This document shows, one piece after another, positions 49,111 through 57,209 of a stretch of 64,000 nt of DNA. The translations under genes were made by a program, and so were the position numbers. Where the stretch lies: contig NZ_CAJPUX010000007.1 in NCBI RefSeq assembly GCF_905397285.1, forward strand, positions 62,001 to 126,000, read 5' to 3'. The stretch comes from Cupriavidus plantarum (GTDB lineage: Bacteria; Pseudomonadota; Gammaproteobacteria; Burkholderiales; Burkholderiaceae). Under the pieces are notes generated by a model. It did not search any database, had not been told where the DNA came from, and worked only from the letters and a program-made list of their open reading frames with translations. Position 1 is the first letter of the stretch, and each line of letters opens with the position of its first letter.

Positions 49111-49668
49111 ATGCTTCATCCCCGCTTCCCCCGCACCCTGACCGCCGCGCTCGCCGCGGCCGCGGCCCTGCTGGCGGTCGCTTATGTCCCGTCGGCGCAC
49201 GCGCAGGTCAACGTCGCCATCGGCATCAACACGCCGCCGCCGGCGCCGGTCTATGAGGTCGTGCCGGGGCCGCGCCCCGGTTACATCTGGCAGCCCGGTT
49301 ACTGGGGGTGGGACGACCACTACCATCGCCATCACTGGCACAAGGGACGCTGGGCCCATGCGCGGCCGGGGTACGTCTACCAGTCGCCGCACTGGGTCCA
49401 CGGCGGCAACGGCTGGGTCATGCGCGGTGGGCATTGGAACCGCGGGCATGGGGGTGGGCATGACGGCTACTACGGGCCGCGGTATGGCCACGGCCCGTCG
49501 CATGGTTTCTATGGCGGCCATGGGCGCGGACATGGGGGCGGGCATCATGACGGCGGCCCGCGCGGCCATGGCGGTGGGCATGGCAGGGACCATGGCGGTC
49601 ATCGCGGTGGTCACGGCGGCGGCCATGGCGGCGGTCATGGTCACGGAGGCCACGGCGGCCATCGCTGA
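49111..49668 (+). CDS. secreted Gly/His-rich YXWGXW-type protein
   Basis: A 185-residue product. The ATG at 49111 sits behind GAGGG and starts a signal peptide ending near SAHA. The middle has the YXWGXW-like segments RPGYIWQPGYWGWDDHYH and ARPGYVYQSPHWV. The last 80 residues are Gly/His-rich (GGHGRGHGGGHH and GGGHGHGGHGGHR), a probable metal-binding tail for Ni, Zn or Cu. Upstream Met codons at 49045 and 49075 are alternatives. Function unknown. Confidence 0.78.
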   Translation: MLHPRFPRTLTAALAAAAALLAVAYVPSAHAQVNVAIGINTPPPAPVYEVVPGPRPGYIWQPGYWGWDDHYHRHHWHKGRWAHARPGYVYQSPHWVHGGNGWVMRGGHWNRGHGGGHDGYYGPRYGHGPSHGFYGGHGRGHGGGHHDGGPRGHGGGHGRDHGGHRGGHGGGHGGGHGHGGHGGHR

Positions 49669-49724
49669 CCCCGTCATGCCGCCATGCTAGGATGCCCGCT
49701 CGGGTTCGAACATGGAGGCATGAC

Positions 49725-49949
49725 ATGGCGAAGCAGGTCTTCTCGCGCGCGCAGTACCTCGACATCCTCAACGACAGCCTGCGCAAGCACCCCGGATGGC
49801 AGCCCGGCATGGCGTTCGTCTTCCTGCCGCCCGGCGCCGATGCCAGCCAGGCTTCCGGCGTGGGCTGCACGGGTCCGCTCGAGGCCATGCCCATCTATTG
49901 CGAGATCGAGCGCGTGGCGTCGGGCCTGATCGAAGTCCGGCACGGGTAG
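49725..49949 (+). CDS. small hypothetical protein
   Basis: A 74-residue product starting 6 bases after GGAGG. It has an amphipathic N terminus (MAKQVFSRAQYLDILNDSL), then HPGWQPGMAFVFLPPGADA and a cysteine-containing GVGCTG and IYCEIER. It is probably a compact cytoplasmic protein. I do not recognise it. Confidence 0.65.
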   Translation: MAKQVFSRAQYLDILNDSLRKHPGWQPGMAFVFLPPGADASQASGVGCTGPLEAMPIYCEIERVASGLIEVRHG

Positions 49950-49988
49950 AATGGCGCCCTTCAATAGCTTTGCTGGGAATACAAGGTC

Positions 49989-50258
49989 GTGAAAAAGACG
50001 GATCTCGAAAAGAACAAGGGTCTCAAGATCGCCAACGACATGAAGCACGCGGCGGCCGTGCGCGGCGGCGGCGGGCAGGGCGAGAAGGTCGTGGATCGCC
50101 GGGAACAGCGCCGGCTCGACCAGGCGGCCGGCCTGGTGCCCTTTGCCTGCAAGCTGGACGGCAAGCTTGCCGCCCGCCTGCAGGAACTGGCCAAGGATCA
50201 CCCGGGCGGCATCAATGGCCTGATGGGCGAAGTGGTGACCAAAGGTCTCGGGGACTGA
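49989..50258 (+). CDS. small basic hypothetical protein
   Basis: An 89-residue product from GTG at 49989. The N-terminal half is charged (MKKTDLEKNKGLKIANDMKH) with a GGGGQGEK turn, and the C-terminal half is helical (LAARLQELAKDHPGGINGLM). Similar small proteins are, to my memory, frequent in Burkholderiales, with no known function. Its stop codon abuts that of the convergent gene at 50259 (TGATCA). Confidence 0.6.
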   Translation: MKKTDLEKNKGLKIANDMKHAAAVRGGGGQGEKVVDRREQRRLDQAAGLVPFACKLDGKLAARLQELAKDHPGGINGLMGEVVTKGLGD

Positions 50259-50648
50259 TCAGTCCTCTTCTTCCTCGTCGAGGAATTCGCGGCGGAGCAT
50301 CCAGTTGGCGATGGCTTCGTCGCAGACCTTCTTGAGCTTGTTCTTCTCCGGCAGCTTGTCGAACAGCTGGAAGTTCACGAGTGCCATGCCGGCATCGGTG
50401 ATGTAGAACAGGCGGTCGGGCTCGTCGTAATGCACCACGCGCCCGTCGATGCCGCCGCCTTCGCTGTCGGCCGGCATGTCCTCGAGCTCCACCACGCGGC
50501 ACGTGAAGCGCGGGCTGCGCGTGTGCGTCAGGTACTCGAATTCGTCGTGCGTGATGTCGCCGCCCTTGTCGGTGGCGATGGCGAAGCCCCAGATGAAGCG
50601 GGGCATCGGCAGATCGGACAGATCGTCAATCTCGTCCATCTCGTCCAT
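50259..50648 (-). CDS. acidic hypothetical protein
   Basis: A 129-residue product with a strongly acidic start (MDEMDEIDDLSDLPM) and end (LDEEEED). The central part (RFIWGFAIATDKGGDITHDE, DRLFYITDAGMALVNFQLF) suggests a small globular fold. No family recognised and no membrane segment. It starts with an ATG 39 bases from the MliC-like gene's stop codon on the same strand. Confidence 0.62.
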   Translation of the reverse strand: MDEMDEIDDLSDLPMPRFIWGFAIATDKGGDITHDEFEYLTHTRSPRFTCRVVELEDMPADSEGGGIDGRVVHYDEPDRLFYITDAGMALVNFQLFDKLPEKNKLKKVCDEAIANWMLRREFLDEEEED

Positions 50649-50687
50649 GGTGTTCTCCGTGATGCGATAGCCCGCATTATCGCCGAG

Positions 50688-51104
50688 TTATCTCACCGCG
50701 TGGCAGTTCGCGAAGACCGGCGGCGCGTCCTGCGCCCCCATCAGGTCGCGCAGGTTGCCGTCCTCCCCCTTGGTCCACCATTCGTAACGACCCCCCACGT
50801 ACCGGGCGCCGGAGCCGCTCATCACGTTGACGAACACCATCGGCTTGTCGTCGATGCGCATCAGCGCAAGCTGGTTGCTGTCGCCGTTGAGGTATCGCAC
50901 GGCCAGCCGGCGGCCGCCGTCGCACTGATAGGTGACGGTCCGGTTCTCCTTGAACCGCAGGTTGTCGAGCCGTGGCTGGGCGGAGGCGGGGGCGATCCCC
51001 GCCAGCGTCAGCGTCACGACCATTGCCATTACGGCCAGCCATGCCGGCGTGGCGTGCGCAAAAGCCTTCCACAAATGCATCCGTGCGTGCGTCCGTGCGT
51101 GCAT
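50688..51104 (-). CDS. MliC/PliC-like lysozyme inhibitor
   Basis: A 138-residue secreted protein starting behind GGGAGG. A signal peptide (about 20-43, ending SAQ) is preceded by an unusual HARTHARMH leader encoded by GCGTGC repeats. The MliC-like domain has VTYQCDGGRRLAVRYLNGDS, LMRIDDKPMVFVNVMSG and YEWWTKGEDGNL, with a C-terminal FANCHAVR cysteine probably pairing with the first. It would block C-type lysozyme in the periplasm. There is no lipobox, so it is likely soluble. Confidence 0.8.
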   Translation of the reverse strand: MHARTHARMHLWKAFAHATPAWLAVMAMVVTLTLAGIAPASAQPRLDNLRFKENRTVTYQCDGGRRLAVRYLNGDSNQLALMRIDDKPMVFVNVMSGSGARYVGGRYEWWTKGEDGNLRDLMGAQDAPPVFANCHAVR

Positions 51105-51121
51105 GGCGTGCCTCCCGTGCG

Positions 51122-52738
51122 TTATTCGAGCATGTACCCCTTGGCGAGCGAGCCGAACGCGGCGACTTCGGTCTCCCGCCACGCCGCATTCTCGCCAAGT
51201 TCTTCGGCGAGGATTTCCGCCACCCGTGGCGCGCCGGCCACGGCCGCGCGCGAGTCCAGGAACAGCGCGCGATTGCGGCGGGCGAGCACGTCCTCCACGC
51301 GGCGCGCGAGTTCGTAGCGCGCGGCAAAGCGCACGTGCGCGGCCGTCAGGCCCGCCGCGGGCACGATGATGTCGTCGTTGCCGGGCAGCGCGCGCAGCAG
51401 GGGGAGGTCCGATCCATAGTAGCGGTCCGGCGATCCCGAGTTGGCCGCGGGCAGGTCGTCCGGCAGGCCCGTGGCGCCATGCAGCGGCAGTTGGGCCGTC
51501 ACGCCCGGGGCCGACTTGAGCAGCTGGCGCTGGATCGCGGTGCCGATGACGTCCTCGGCCATCTTGCGATAGGTCGTCCACTTGCCGCCGGTCACCGTGA
51601 TCAGGCCCGCCTTGGACACGAGGATCGTATGCTCGCGCGACAGCGAGGCCGTGGAGGATTCGCCGGTGGCCTTGACGAGCGGGCGCAGGCCAGCCCACAC
51701 GCTGGTCACGTCCGCGCGCGTCGGATCGCGCGACAGATACCGCGCGGCCGTCTCGAGAATAAAGTCCACGTCGTCGCCCGTCGCGCGCGGTTCCAGCGGC
51801 AGGTCCTGCCGCGGGGAATCGGTCGTGCCGACGATGGTGTGGCCGTTCCATGGGACGATGAACAGCACGCGCCCGTCGTCGGTCTTCGGCACGAGAATCG
51901 CGCGATCGCCGGGCAGGAAGCAGCGCGGCAGCGTCAGGTGCACGCCCTGGCTCGGCGCGACCATGGTGCGCGCCTGGCCGTCTTCCATCTGGCGGATCGC
52001 ATCGACCCACACGCCCGTGGCGTTGATCACGCAGTCCGCGCGGAGTTCGAACGTGCGGGGCGCGTCGGCAGGCGCGATGGCATCCTGCGCGGTGACGCCG
52101 GTGATCACGCCGTTTTTTTGCGCGAGGCCCGTCACGCGCACATAGTTGAGGGCGACGCCGCCGACATCGAACAGCGTGCGCATCAGCGCCGTGGCGAGGC
52201 GGGAGTCGTCGAACTGCCCATCGAAATAGAGATTGCCTCCGCGCAGCGGACGGCCGCCCACATGTTCGGCGAGCGTGGGCGCAGCGGCTAGCGTCTCGCG
52301 GTGATTGAGCCAGCGGCTGCCCGACAGGTTGAGGCCGCCGGCGAGCATGTCATAGACCTTGAGGCCGATGCCGTAGAACGGCTGGTCGAACATCTGGTAA
52401 GCGGGCACCACGAAGCCGAGCGGCCAGACGAGGTGCGGCGCATTGCGCGCGAGCAGGCCGCGCTCGTGCAGCGCCTCGCGGACCAGGCTGATGTTGCCTT
52501 GCGCGAGGTAGCGCACGCCGCCATGCACGAGCTTCGTGGCCTTGCTCGACGTGCCCTTGGCGAAGTCCGCGGCTTCGAGCAGCAGCGTGCGGTAGCCCCG
52601 CGACGCGGCGTCCACGGCGGTGCCCAGGCCGGTGGCGCCGCCGCCGATGACGATGACATCCCAGCGCGGTTCGCGCTCGAGCGTGGCGAGCAGTTCGGCG
52701 CGCGAAGGGGGCTGAATGGAAGGAACGGGTGTCTGCAT
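51122..52738 (-). CDS. glpD: aerobic glycerol-3-phosphate dehydrogenase
   Basis: It oxidises glycerol 3-phosphate to dihydroxyacetone phosphate with FAD, delivering electrons to quinones at the inner membrane. The 538-residue product has the FAD-binding VIVIGGGATGLGTAVDAASRG, then TSSKATKLVHGGVRYL, FIVPWNGHTIVGTTDSPR and VTGGKWTTYRKMAEDV, all typical of GlpD. It follows glpK on the same strand with a 21-base gap, so the two form one unit. The ATG at 52738 is preferred over one 6 codons upstream. Confidence 0.95.
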   Translation of the reverse strand: MQTPVPSIQPPSRAELLATLEREPRWDVIVIGGGATGLGTAVDAASRGYRTLLLEAADFAKGTSSKATKLVHGGVRYLAQGNISLVREALHERGLLARNAPHLVWPLGFVVPAYQMFDQPFYGIGLKVYDMLAGGLNLSGSRWLNHRETLAAAPTLAEHVGGRPLRGGNLYFDGQFDDSRLATALMRTLFDVGGVALNYVRVTGLAQKNGVITGVTAQDAIAPADAPRTFELRADCVINATGVWVDAIRQMEDGQARTMVAPSQGVHLTLPRCFLPGDRAILVPKTDDGRVLFIVPWNGHTIVGTTDSPRQDLPLEPRATGDDVDFILETAARYLSRDPTRADVTSVWAGLRPLVKATGESSTASLSREHTILVSKAGLITVTGGKWTTYRKMAEDVIGTAIQRQLLKSAPGVTAQLPLHGATGLPDDLPAANSGSPDRYYGSDLPLLRALPGNDDIIVPAAGLTAAHVRFAARYELARRVEDVLARRNRALFLDSRAAVAGAPRVAEILAEELGENAAWRETEVAAFGSLAKGYMLE

Positions 52739-52759
52739 GACGTTAAAAATAGGCACAAT

Positions 52760-54361
52760 TCAGGAGGGCCGGGCGGCGGTCTTGCCGTCGCTCTCTTCGT
52801 TGTTGTCTTGGTCGCTGTCTTCGTCGTTGTCTTGGTCGTTGTCGTCGTGATCTTCGCGGGCCCAGTCGCGCGCGCGCGCCACCGCGCGGTGCCAGCGGCG
52901 CAGGCGTTGTGCGCGTTCATCGGCGGAGAGCCGCGGCTCGAAGCGCTGCTCTACCTGCCACTGCTGGCGGATTTCCTCGGTATCGCTCCAGTAGCCGCTG
53001 GCGAGACCGGCCAGATAGGCGGCGCCGAGCGCCGTAGTTTCGGTCACGCGCGGCCGCACCACGGGCGTGCCGAGCAGATCGGCCTGCATCTGCATGAGCA
53101 GGTCACTGCGCGAGGCGCCGCCATCGACGCGGAGCTCGGCCAGCGGCAGCCCCGCATCCTTCTCCATCGCCTGCAGGACGTCCACGCTCTGGAACGCGAT
53201 CGACTCCAGCGCCGCGCGCGCGATATGCGGGCGGCCCGTGCCGCGCGTGATGCCGACCAGCGTGCCCCGCGCGAACGCATCCCAGTGCGGCGCGCCGAGG
53301 CCCGCGAATGCGGGCACCAGCACCACGCCCTCGGTGTCGTCGCACTGGCGCGCGAGCGCTTCCGCCTCCGGCGCGCTTTCGATGATCTTGAGGCCGTCGC
53401 GCAGCCACTGGATCGTCGCGCCGCCCATGAACACGCCGCCTTCGAGACAGTATTGCGTGTCCTTGCCGATCTGCCAGCCGATGGTCGTGAGCAGCCGGTT
53501 CTGCGAGGCTACGGGCTTGTTGCCCGCGTTCATCAGGATGAAGCAGCCCGTGCCGTACGTGTTCTTGGCCATGCCCGGCGACAGGCAGACTTGTCCGAAG
53601 GTTGCGGCCTGCTGGTCGCCCGCGATGCCCGCGATGGGGATCTCGGTGCCGAACAGCCGCGCCGACGTCCGCGCGACTTCGCCGCTCGACGGGGCCACGT
53701 CCGGCAGCAGACTCCTGTGGATGTCGAGTACGTCCAGCAGTTCCTCGTCCCAGCGGAAATCGTTGATGTTGAACATCAGCGTGCGCGCGGCGTTGGACAC
53801 GTCCGTGACGTGGCGGGCGCCTTCGGTCAGCTGCCAGATCAGCCAGCTATCGACCGTGCCGAACGCAAGTTCGCCGCGCTCGGCGCGCGCGCGGGCGCCA
53901 TCGTAGTTGTCCAGCATCCAGCGCAGCTTGGTGCCCGAAAAGTACGCATCGATGATCAACCCGGTCTTCCGCTGGAACAGCGGGCCGTGGCCGTCGTGCT
54001 GCAACCGCTCGCACAGCGGCGCGGTGCGGCGGTCCTGCCAGACCAGCGCGCGGCCGACGGGTTCGCCCGTCTTGCGGTCCCACAGCACCGTTGTCTCGCG
54101 CTGGTTGGTGATGCCGATGGCGCGCACCTGCGTGCCGCTGACGTTGGCCGCGGTCAGGACCTCGTGCGCGACGGCGAGCTGCGATTGCCAGATCTCGTAG
54201 GGATCGTGCTCGACGTGGCCGGGATGCGGATAATATTGCCGGAATTCACGCTGGGCGATCCGTACCACGTTGCCCGCGTGATCGAACAGGATGGCGCGCG
54301 AGCTGCTCGTGCCCTGATCGAGCGCCAGGATGTAGGTCGGCTGTGAAGACGTGGTGCTCAT
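52760..54361 (-). CDS. glpK: glycerol kinase with acidic C-terminal tail
   Basis: It phosphorylates glycerol. The N-terminal YILALDQGTSSSRAILFD, central FAGLGAPHWDAFARGTLVG and AELRVDGGASRSDLLMQ are conserved FGGY-kinase motifs. The family length is about 500; this one is 533 residues. The extra about 33 residues (DHDDNDQDNDEDSDQDNNEE and beyond) are Asp/Asn/Glu-rich, coded by a repeated GTTGTCTTGGTC array at about 52796-52847. The tail may be disordered or cation binding. Start is 27 bases from the divergent Nudix gene. Confidence 0.94.
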   Translation of the reverse strand: MSTTSSQPTYILALDQGTSSSRAILFDHAGNVVRIAQREFRQYYPHPGHVEHDPYEIWQSQLAVAHEVLTAANVSGTQVRAIGITNQRETTVLWDRKTGEPVGRALVWQDRRTAPLCERLQHDGHGPLFQRKTGLIIDAYFSGTKLRWMLDNYDGARARAERGELAFGTVDSWLIWQLTEGARHVTDVSNAARTLMFNINDFRWDEELLDVLDIHRSLLPDVAPSSGEVARTSARLFGTEIPIAGIAGDQQAATFGQVCLSPGMAKNTYGTGCFILMNAGNKPVASQNRLLTTIGWQIGKDTQYCLEGGVFMGGATIQWLRDGLKIIESAPEAEALARQCDDTEGVVLVPAFAGLGAPHWDAFARGTLVGITRGTGRPHIARAALESIAFQSVDVLQAMEKDAGLPLAELRVDGGASRSDLLMQMQADLLGTPVVRPRVTETTALGAAYLAGLASGYWSDTEEIRQQWQVEQRFEPRLSADERAQRLRRWHRAVARARDWAREDHDDNDQDNDEDSDQDNNEESDGKTAARPS

Positions 54362-54388
54362 GCGTGCCCCGTCGAAATCGAATCGAAC

Positions 54389-55282
54389 ATGTCAGAAATG
54401 AATGAAGTCGCCGCGCGAGCGGAACGAGTCGGTCTGGTGGAACGCACGGCGGCCGGCGTGGCCGCGCGCAGTCCTTTCGATGCGGATGCACATCTGCGGC
54501 TGATCGTCGAAGGCTGCCACGTCGGGTGGCTGCCGCGCGCGCATGCCACGGTGCTGCGTGCGATGAGCGCGGCCTCGCACGAGGGCGCCGAGCGCGTCGA
54601 GCGAATCGAGTGGGTCGGCGCCGAAGCCCATGGCACGATCGCGCTGCTACCGGGCCGGCACGATTTCGCGAGTCGCAGCGCGGCGCTCGCCACGCTCGCG
54701 CGAATGCTGGCCGATGCGGGCCACGTGCGCGGCTGGCGCAACGAATTGTTCGCCGTCACGCCGGGGCTGGACGCACCCGCGTTCGCGACGATCGAACGCG
54801 CGGCGGCGCGGTATCTGGGCCTGCTGACCTTTGCCTCGCACATGAACGGCATCGTCGAGACCGGGGTGGGGCAGTCGCCCGCCCTGTGGATTTCGCGGCG
54901 CAGCCCGTCCAAGTCGGTGGACCCCGGCATGTGGGACAACCTCGTCGCGGGCGGCATGCCGCATGGCAGTGAGCCGCTGGAAACGCTCGTGCGCGAATGC
55001 GACGAGGAATCGGGCATTCCGCAGGCGCTCGCCGCGCGGGCGGAGGCCCACGGCATGATCGAGGTCCTGCGCGAGATCCCCGAGGGCGTGCAGTGGGAGC
55101 AGGTGTTCGTATACGACCTGATGCTTCCCGCGGACTTCGTCCCCGTGAACCGCGATGGCGAGGTGGCCGAGCATCGGCGCATCGCGCCCCAAGCATTGCT
55201 TGCTATCATGGCGGACCGCGCGATGACCGTGGACGCCACGCTGGTGACGCTCGATGCGCTCCGGCGGCGCGGCTGGGCCTGA
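54389..55282 (+). CDS. Nudix hydrolase with DUF4743 domain
   Basis: A 297-residue product. Residues about 1-130 match the DUF4743 domain placed before the Nudix fold in thiamine-pyrophosphokinase-like relatives. The Nudix box is AGGMPHGSEPLETLVRECDE then ESGI; it keeps the RExxEE metal ligands but is one residue shorter than the canonical GX5EX7REUXEEXGU. Substrate unknown. It is divergent from glpK and is followed after 68 bases by purU, possibly on one transcript. Confidence 0.85.
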   Translation: MSEMNEVAARAERVGLVERTAAGVAARSPFDADAHLRLIVEGCHVGWLPRAHATVLRAMSAASHEGAERVERIEWVGAEAHGTIALLPGRHDFASRSAALATLARMLADAGHVRGWRNELFAVTPGLDAPAFATIERAAARYLGLLTFASHMNGIVETGVGQSPALWISRRSPSKSVDPGMWDNLVAGGMPHGSEPLETLVRECDEESGIPQALAARAEAHGMIEVLREIPEGVQWEQVFVYDLMLPADFVPVNRDGEVAEHRRIAPQALLAIMADRAMTVDATLVTLDALRRRGWA

Positions 55283-55350
55283 TTGCCCGGCGCCCGCCCA
55301 GCCTTCACGGACCCTGCGTCCGCGGTCTGCCCTGAACCCAATCCTTTACG

Positions 55351-56217
55351 ATGAGCAACACCGGATTCATTCTCACCATCTCGTGCCCGGACCAGCCGGG
55401 CATCGTCCATGCCGTTTCGGGCCTGCTGTTCCAGCACGGCTGCAATATCGTTGACTCCGACCAGTACGGCGACGCCTTCACCGGTCGCTTCTTCATGCGC
55501 GTGCATTTCAGCACGGCCGCGGGCGGCCCGGATCTCGGAACGCTGCGCGCCGCGTTCGCGCCGGTCGGCGATCAGTTCGGCATGCAGTGGGAAGTGTTCG
55601 ATGCCTCCGTCAAGCCGCGTGTGATGATCATGGTGTCCAAGATCGGGCACTGTCTCAACGATCTGCTGTTCCGCGCGAAGGCCGGCGGCCTGCCCGTCGA
55701 GATCGCCGCGATCGTCTCGAACCATCGCGACTTCTACCAGCTGGCCGCGTCGTACGACGTGCCGTTCTTCCACCTGCCGCTGATGAACGCCTCCGGCGAG
55801 CAGAAGGCCGCGCAGGAAGCGCGCGTGTTCGAGGTCGTGCGCGACCAGAACATCGACCTCGTCGTGCTCGCGCGCTACATGCAGGTGCTGTCGGACGACC
55901 TGTGCCGCAAGCTGGCCGGCCGCGCGATCAACATCCACCATTCGTTCCTGCCAAGCTTCAAGGGCGCCAAGCCGTACTACCAGGCGCACGATCGCGGCGT
56001 GAAGCTGATCGGCGCGACGGCCCACTACGTGACCGCGGACCTCGACGAGGGCCCGATCATCGAGCAGGAGATCGAGCGCGTGGACCACAGCATGGACCCC
56101 GATCAGCTCACGGCGGTCGGCCGCGACGTCGAATGCGTCGCGCTCGCGCGTGCCGTCAAATGGCATGCCGAGCATCGCATCCTGCTCAACGGGCACAAGA
56201 CCGTCGTCTTCAAGTAA
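55351..56217 (+). CDS. purU: formyltetrahydrofolate deformylase
   Basis: It hydrolyses 10-formyltetrahydrofolate to formate and tetrahydrofolate, balancing one-carbon pools. The 288-residue product has an N-terminal ACT domain (about 8-85, FILTISCPDQPGIVHAVSGL) and a formyltransferase-like domain with SNHRDFYQLA, HHSFLPSFKGAKPYYQ (catalytic His) and ATAHYVTADLDEGPII (catalytic Asp). It converges on glpR and ends before a GC hairpin. Confidence 0.95.
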   Translation: MSNTGFILTISCPDQPGIVHAVSGLLFQHGCNIVDSDQYGDAFTGRFFMRVHFSTAAGGPDLGTLRAAFAPVGDQFGMQWEVFDASVKPRVMIMVSKIGHCLNDLLFRAKAGGLPVEIAAIVSNHRDFYQLAASYDVPFFHLPLMNASGEQKAAQEARVFEVVRDQNIDLVVLARYMQVLSDDLCRKLAGRAINIHHSFLPSFKGAKPYYQAHDRGVKLIGATAHYVTADLDEGPIIEQEIERVDHSMDPDQLTAVGRDVECVALARAVKWHAEHRILLNGHKTVVFK

Positions 56218-56231
56218 GCCCCCGTCCGCCA

Positions 56232-56258
56232 AGCCCGCGCCGCGATGCCGCGCGGGCT
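56232..56258. terminator. candidate bidirectional terminator between purU and glpR
   Basis: AGCCCGCGC-CGCGATGCC-GCGCGGGCT: a 9-bp GC stem between two convergent genes. No U run, so termination is only likely. Confidence 0.45.
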
Positions 56259-56269
56259 CGGGGTGGCCC

Positions 56270-57040
56270 TTACTCCGGGTCCGCGACGACACAATTCACT
56301 CCGCTGTCGCCCAGCATCTGCACGAAGGGCTCGCGCAGGGGCTCGTCCGTGAACAGGCGATCGACGCTCGAGAGCGGCGCCAGTTCGACCATGGCCTGCC
56401 GATTGAACTTGCTCGCATCGGCGGCCAGCCAGATCTCGCGCGAGTGTTCCATGATCGTGCGCGCCACCTTGACCTCGCGGAAATCGAAATCGCGTAGCGT
56501 CCCATCGGCCTCGATCCCCGAGATGCCGATCAGCCCGATATCCACCTTGAACTGACGGATGAACTCGACCGTGGCCTCGCCGATGATGCCGCGGTCGCGC
56601 GAGCGCAGCACGCCGCCCGCGACGATGACCTCGCAATCGGGGTTGTCGGCGAGGATATTGGCCACGTGCAGGTTGTTCGTGATGACGCGCAGCCCGCGAT
56701 GATGGATCAGCGCGCGCGCGATTTCCTCCACCGTCGTCCCGATGTTGAGAATCAGCGAGCAGCCATCCGGCACCGCCGCCGCGACCGCGCGCCCGATGCG
56801 CGCCTTGCCCTCGGCATTCAGCAGTTGCCGCTGCCGGTAGGCAATGTTCTCGGTGGTCGAATTCTCCATCCGCACGCCGCCATGGAAGCGCGTGAGCATG
56901 CCATTCTCGGCCAGCAGATTGACGTCGCGGCGGACCGTCTGGAGGGTCACGCCGAACTTGCGCGCGAGCGCGTCGATGGAGGCGAAGCCCTGGCTGCGCA
57001 CCTCGTCGAGCAAGGCAGTCTGGCGGGGATTTAGGATCAT
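56270..57040 (-). CDS. glpR: DeoR-family repressor of the glycerol genes
   Basis: A 256-residue repressor: DeoR helix-turn-helix at about 6-55 (ALARKFGVTLQTVRRDVNLL) and a sugar-phosphate sensor domain with NIGTTVEEIARAL and EVIVAGGVLRSRDRGIIG. It is divergent from the glycerol ABC transporter, so it most likely represses glpSTPQUV, and perhaps glpKD, with glycerol 3-phosphate as inducer (family knowledge). Operator-like TCG/CGA half sites lie in the shared region. Confidence 0.92.
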   Translation of the reverse strand: MILNPRQTALLDEVRSQGFASIDALARKFGVTLQTVRRDVNLLAENGMLTRFHGGVRMENSTTENIAYRQRQLLNAEGKARIGRAVAAAVPDGCSLILNIGTTVEEIARALIHHRGLRVITNNLHVANILADNPDCEVIVAGGVLRSRDRGIIGEATVEFIRQFKVDIGLIGISGIEADGTLRDFDFREVKVARTIMEHSREIWLAADASKFNRQAMVELAPLSSVDRLFTDEPLREPFVQMLGDSGVNCVVADPE

Positions 57041-57052
57041 CCGGGCATTCTA

Positions 57053-57121
57053 GAACAAACACAAACGAAAACAAATGATGCGCCGCACAGTTGTATTACG
57101 TTCGCTTTTTTGCTAAAACGA
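57053..57121. promoter_or_regulatory. candidate GlpR operators in the glpR-glpS intergenic region
   Basis: GAACAAACACAAACGAAAAC with following AAATG (57053-57077) contains AAACGAAAAC, and TCGCTTT (57102-57108) faces AAAACGA (57115-57121) as an interrupted inverted repeat. Both resemble the TTTCGTTT-type half sites of GlpR/DeoR operators and lie in the 169-base region between the divergent genes. Confidence 0.45.
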
Positions 57122-57209
57122 GCAGGTTACAAGAAATAGTGCATTGCAGCGCCCACGACACGCCGTCGTCGGAGTGCTTGATAAGGCATAAGAAAAAATT
57201 GGAGACTGG

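Noticed and set aside
48524..49256. Gly/Arg-rich plus-strand frames through the minisatellite
   Set aside because: All frames are open because of the 12-base repeat; products have repeat composition and no ribosome-binding site supporting them.
52301..54346. 681-codon plus-strand frame across glpD and glpK
   Set aside because: Antisense shadow of two well-supported genes; composition is Arg/Ala/His-rich with a valine run opposite the glpK acidic repeat.
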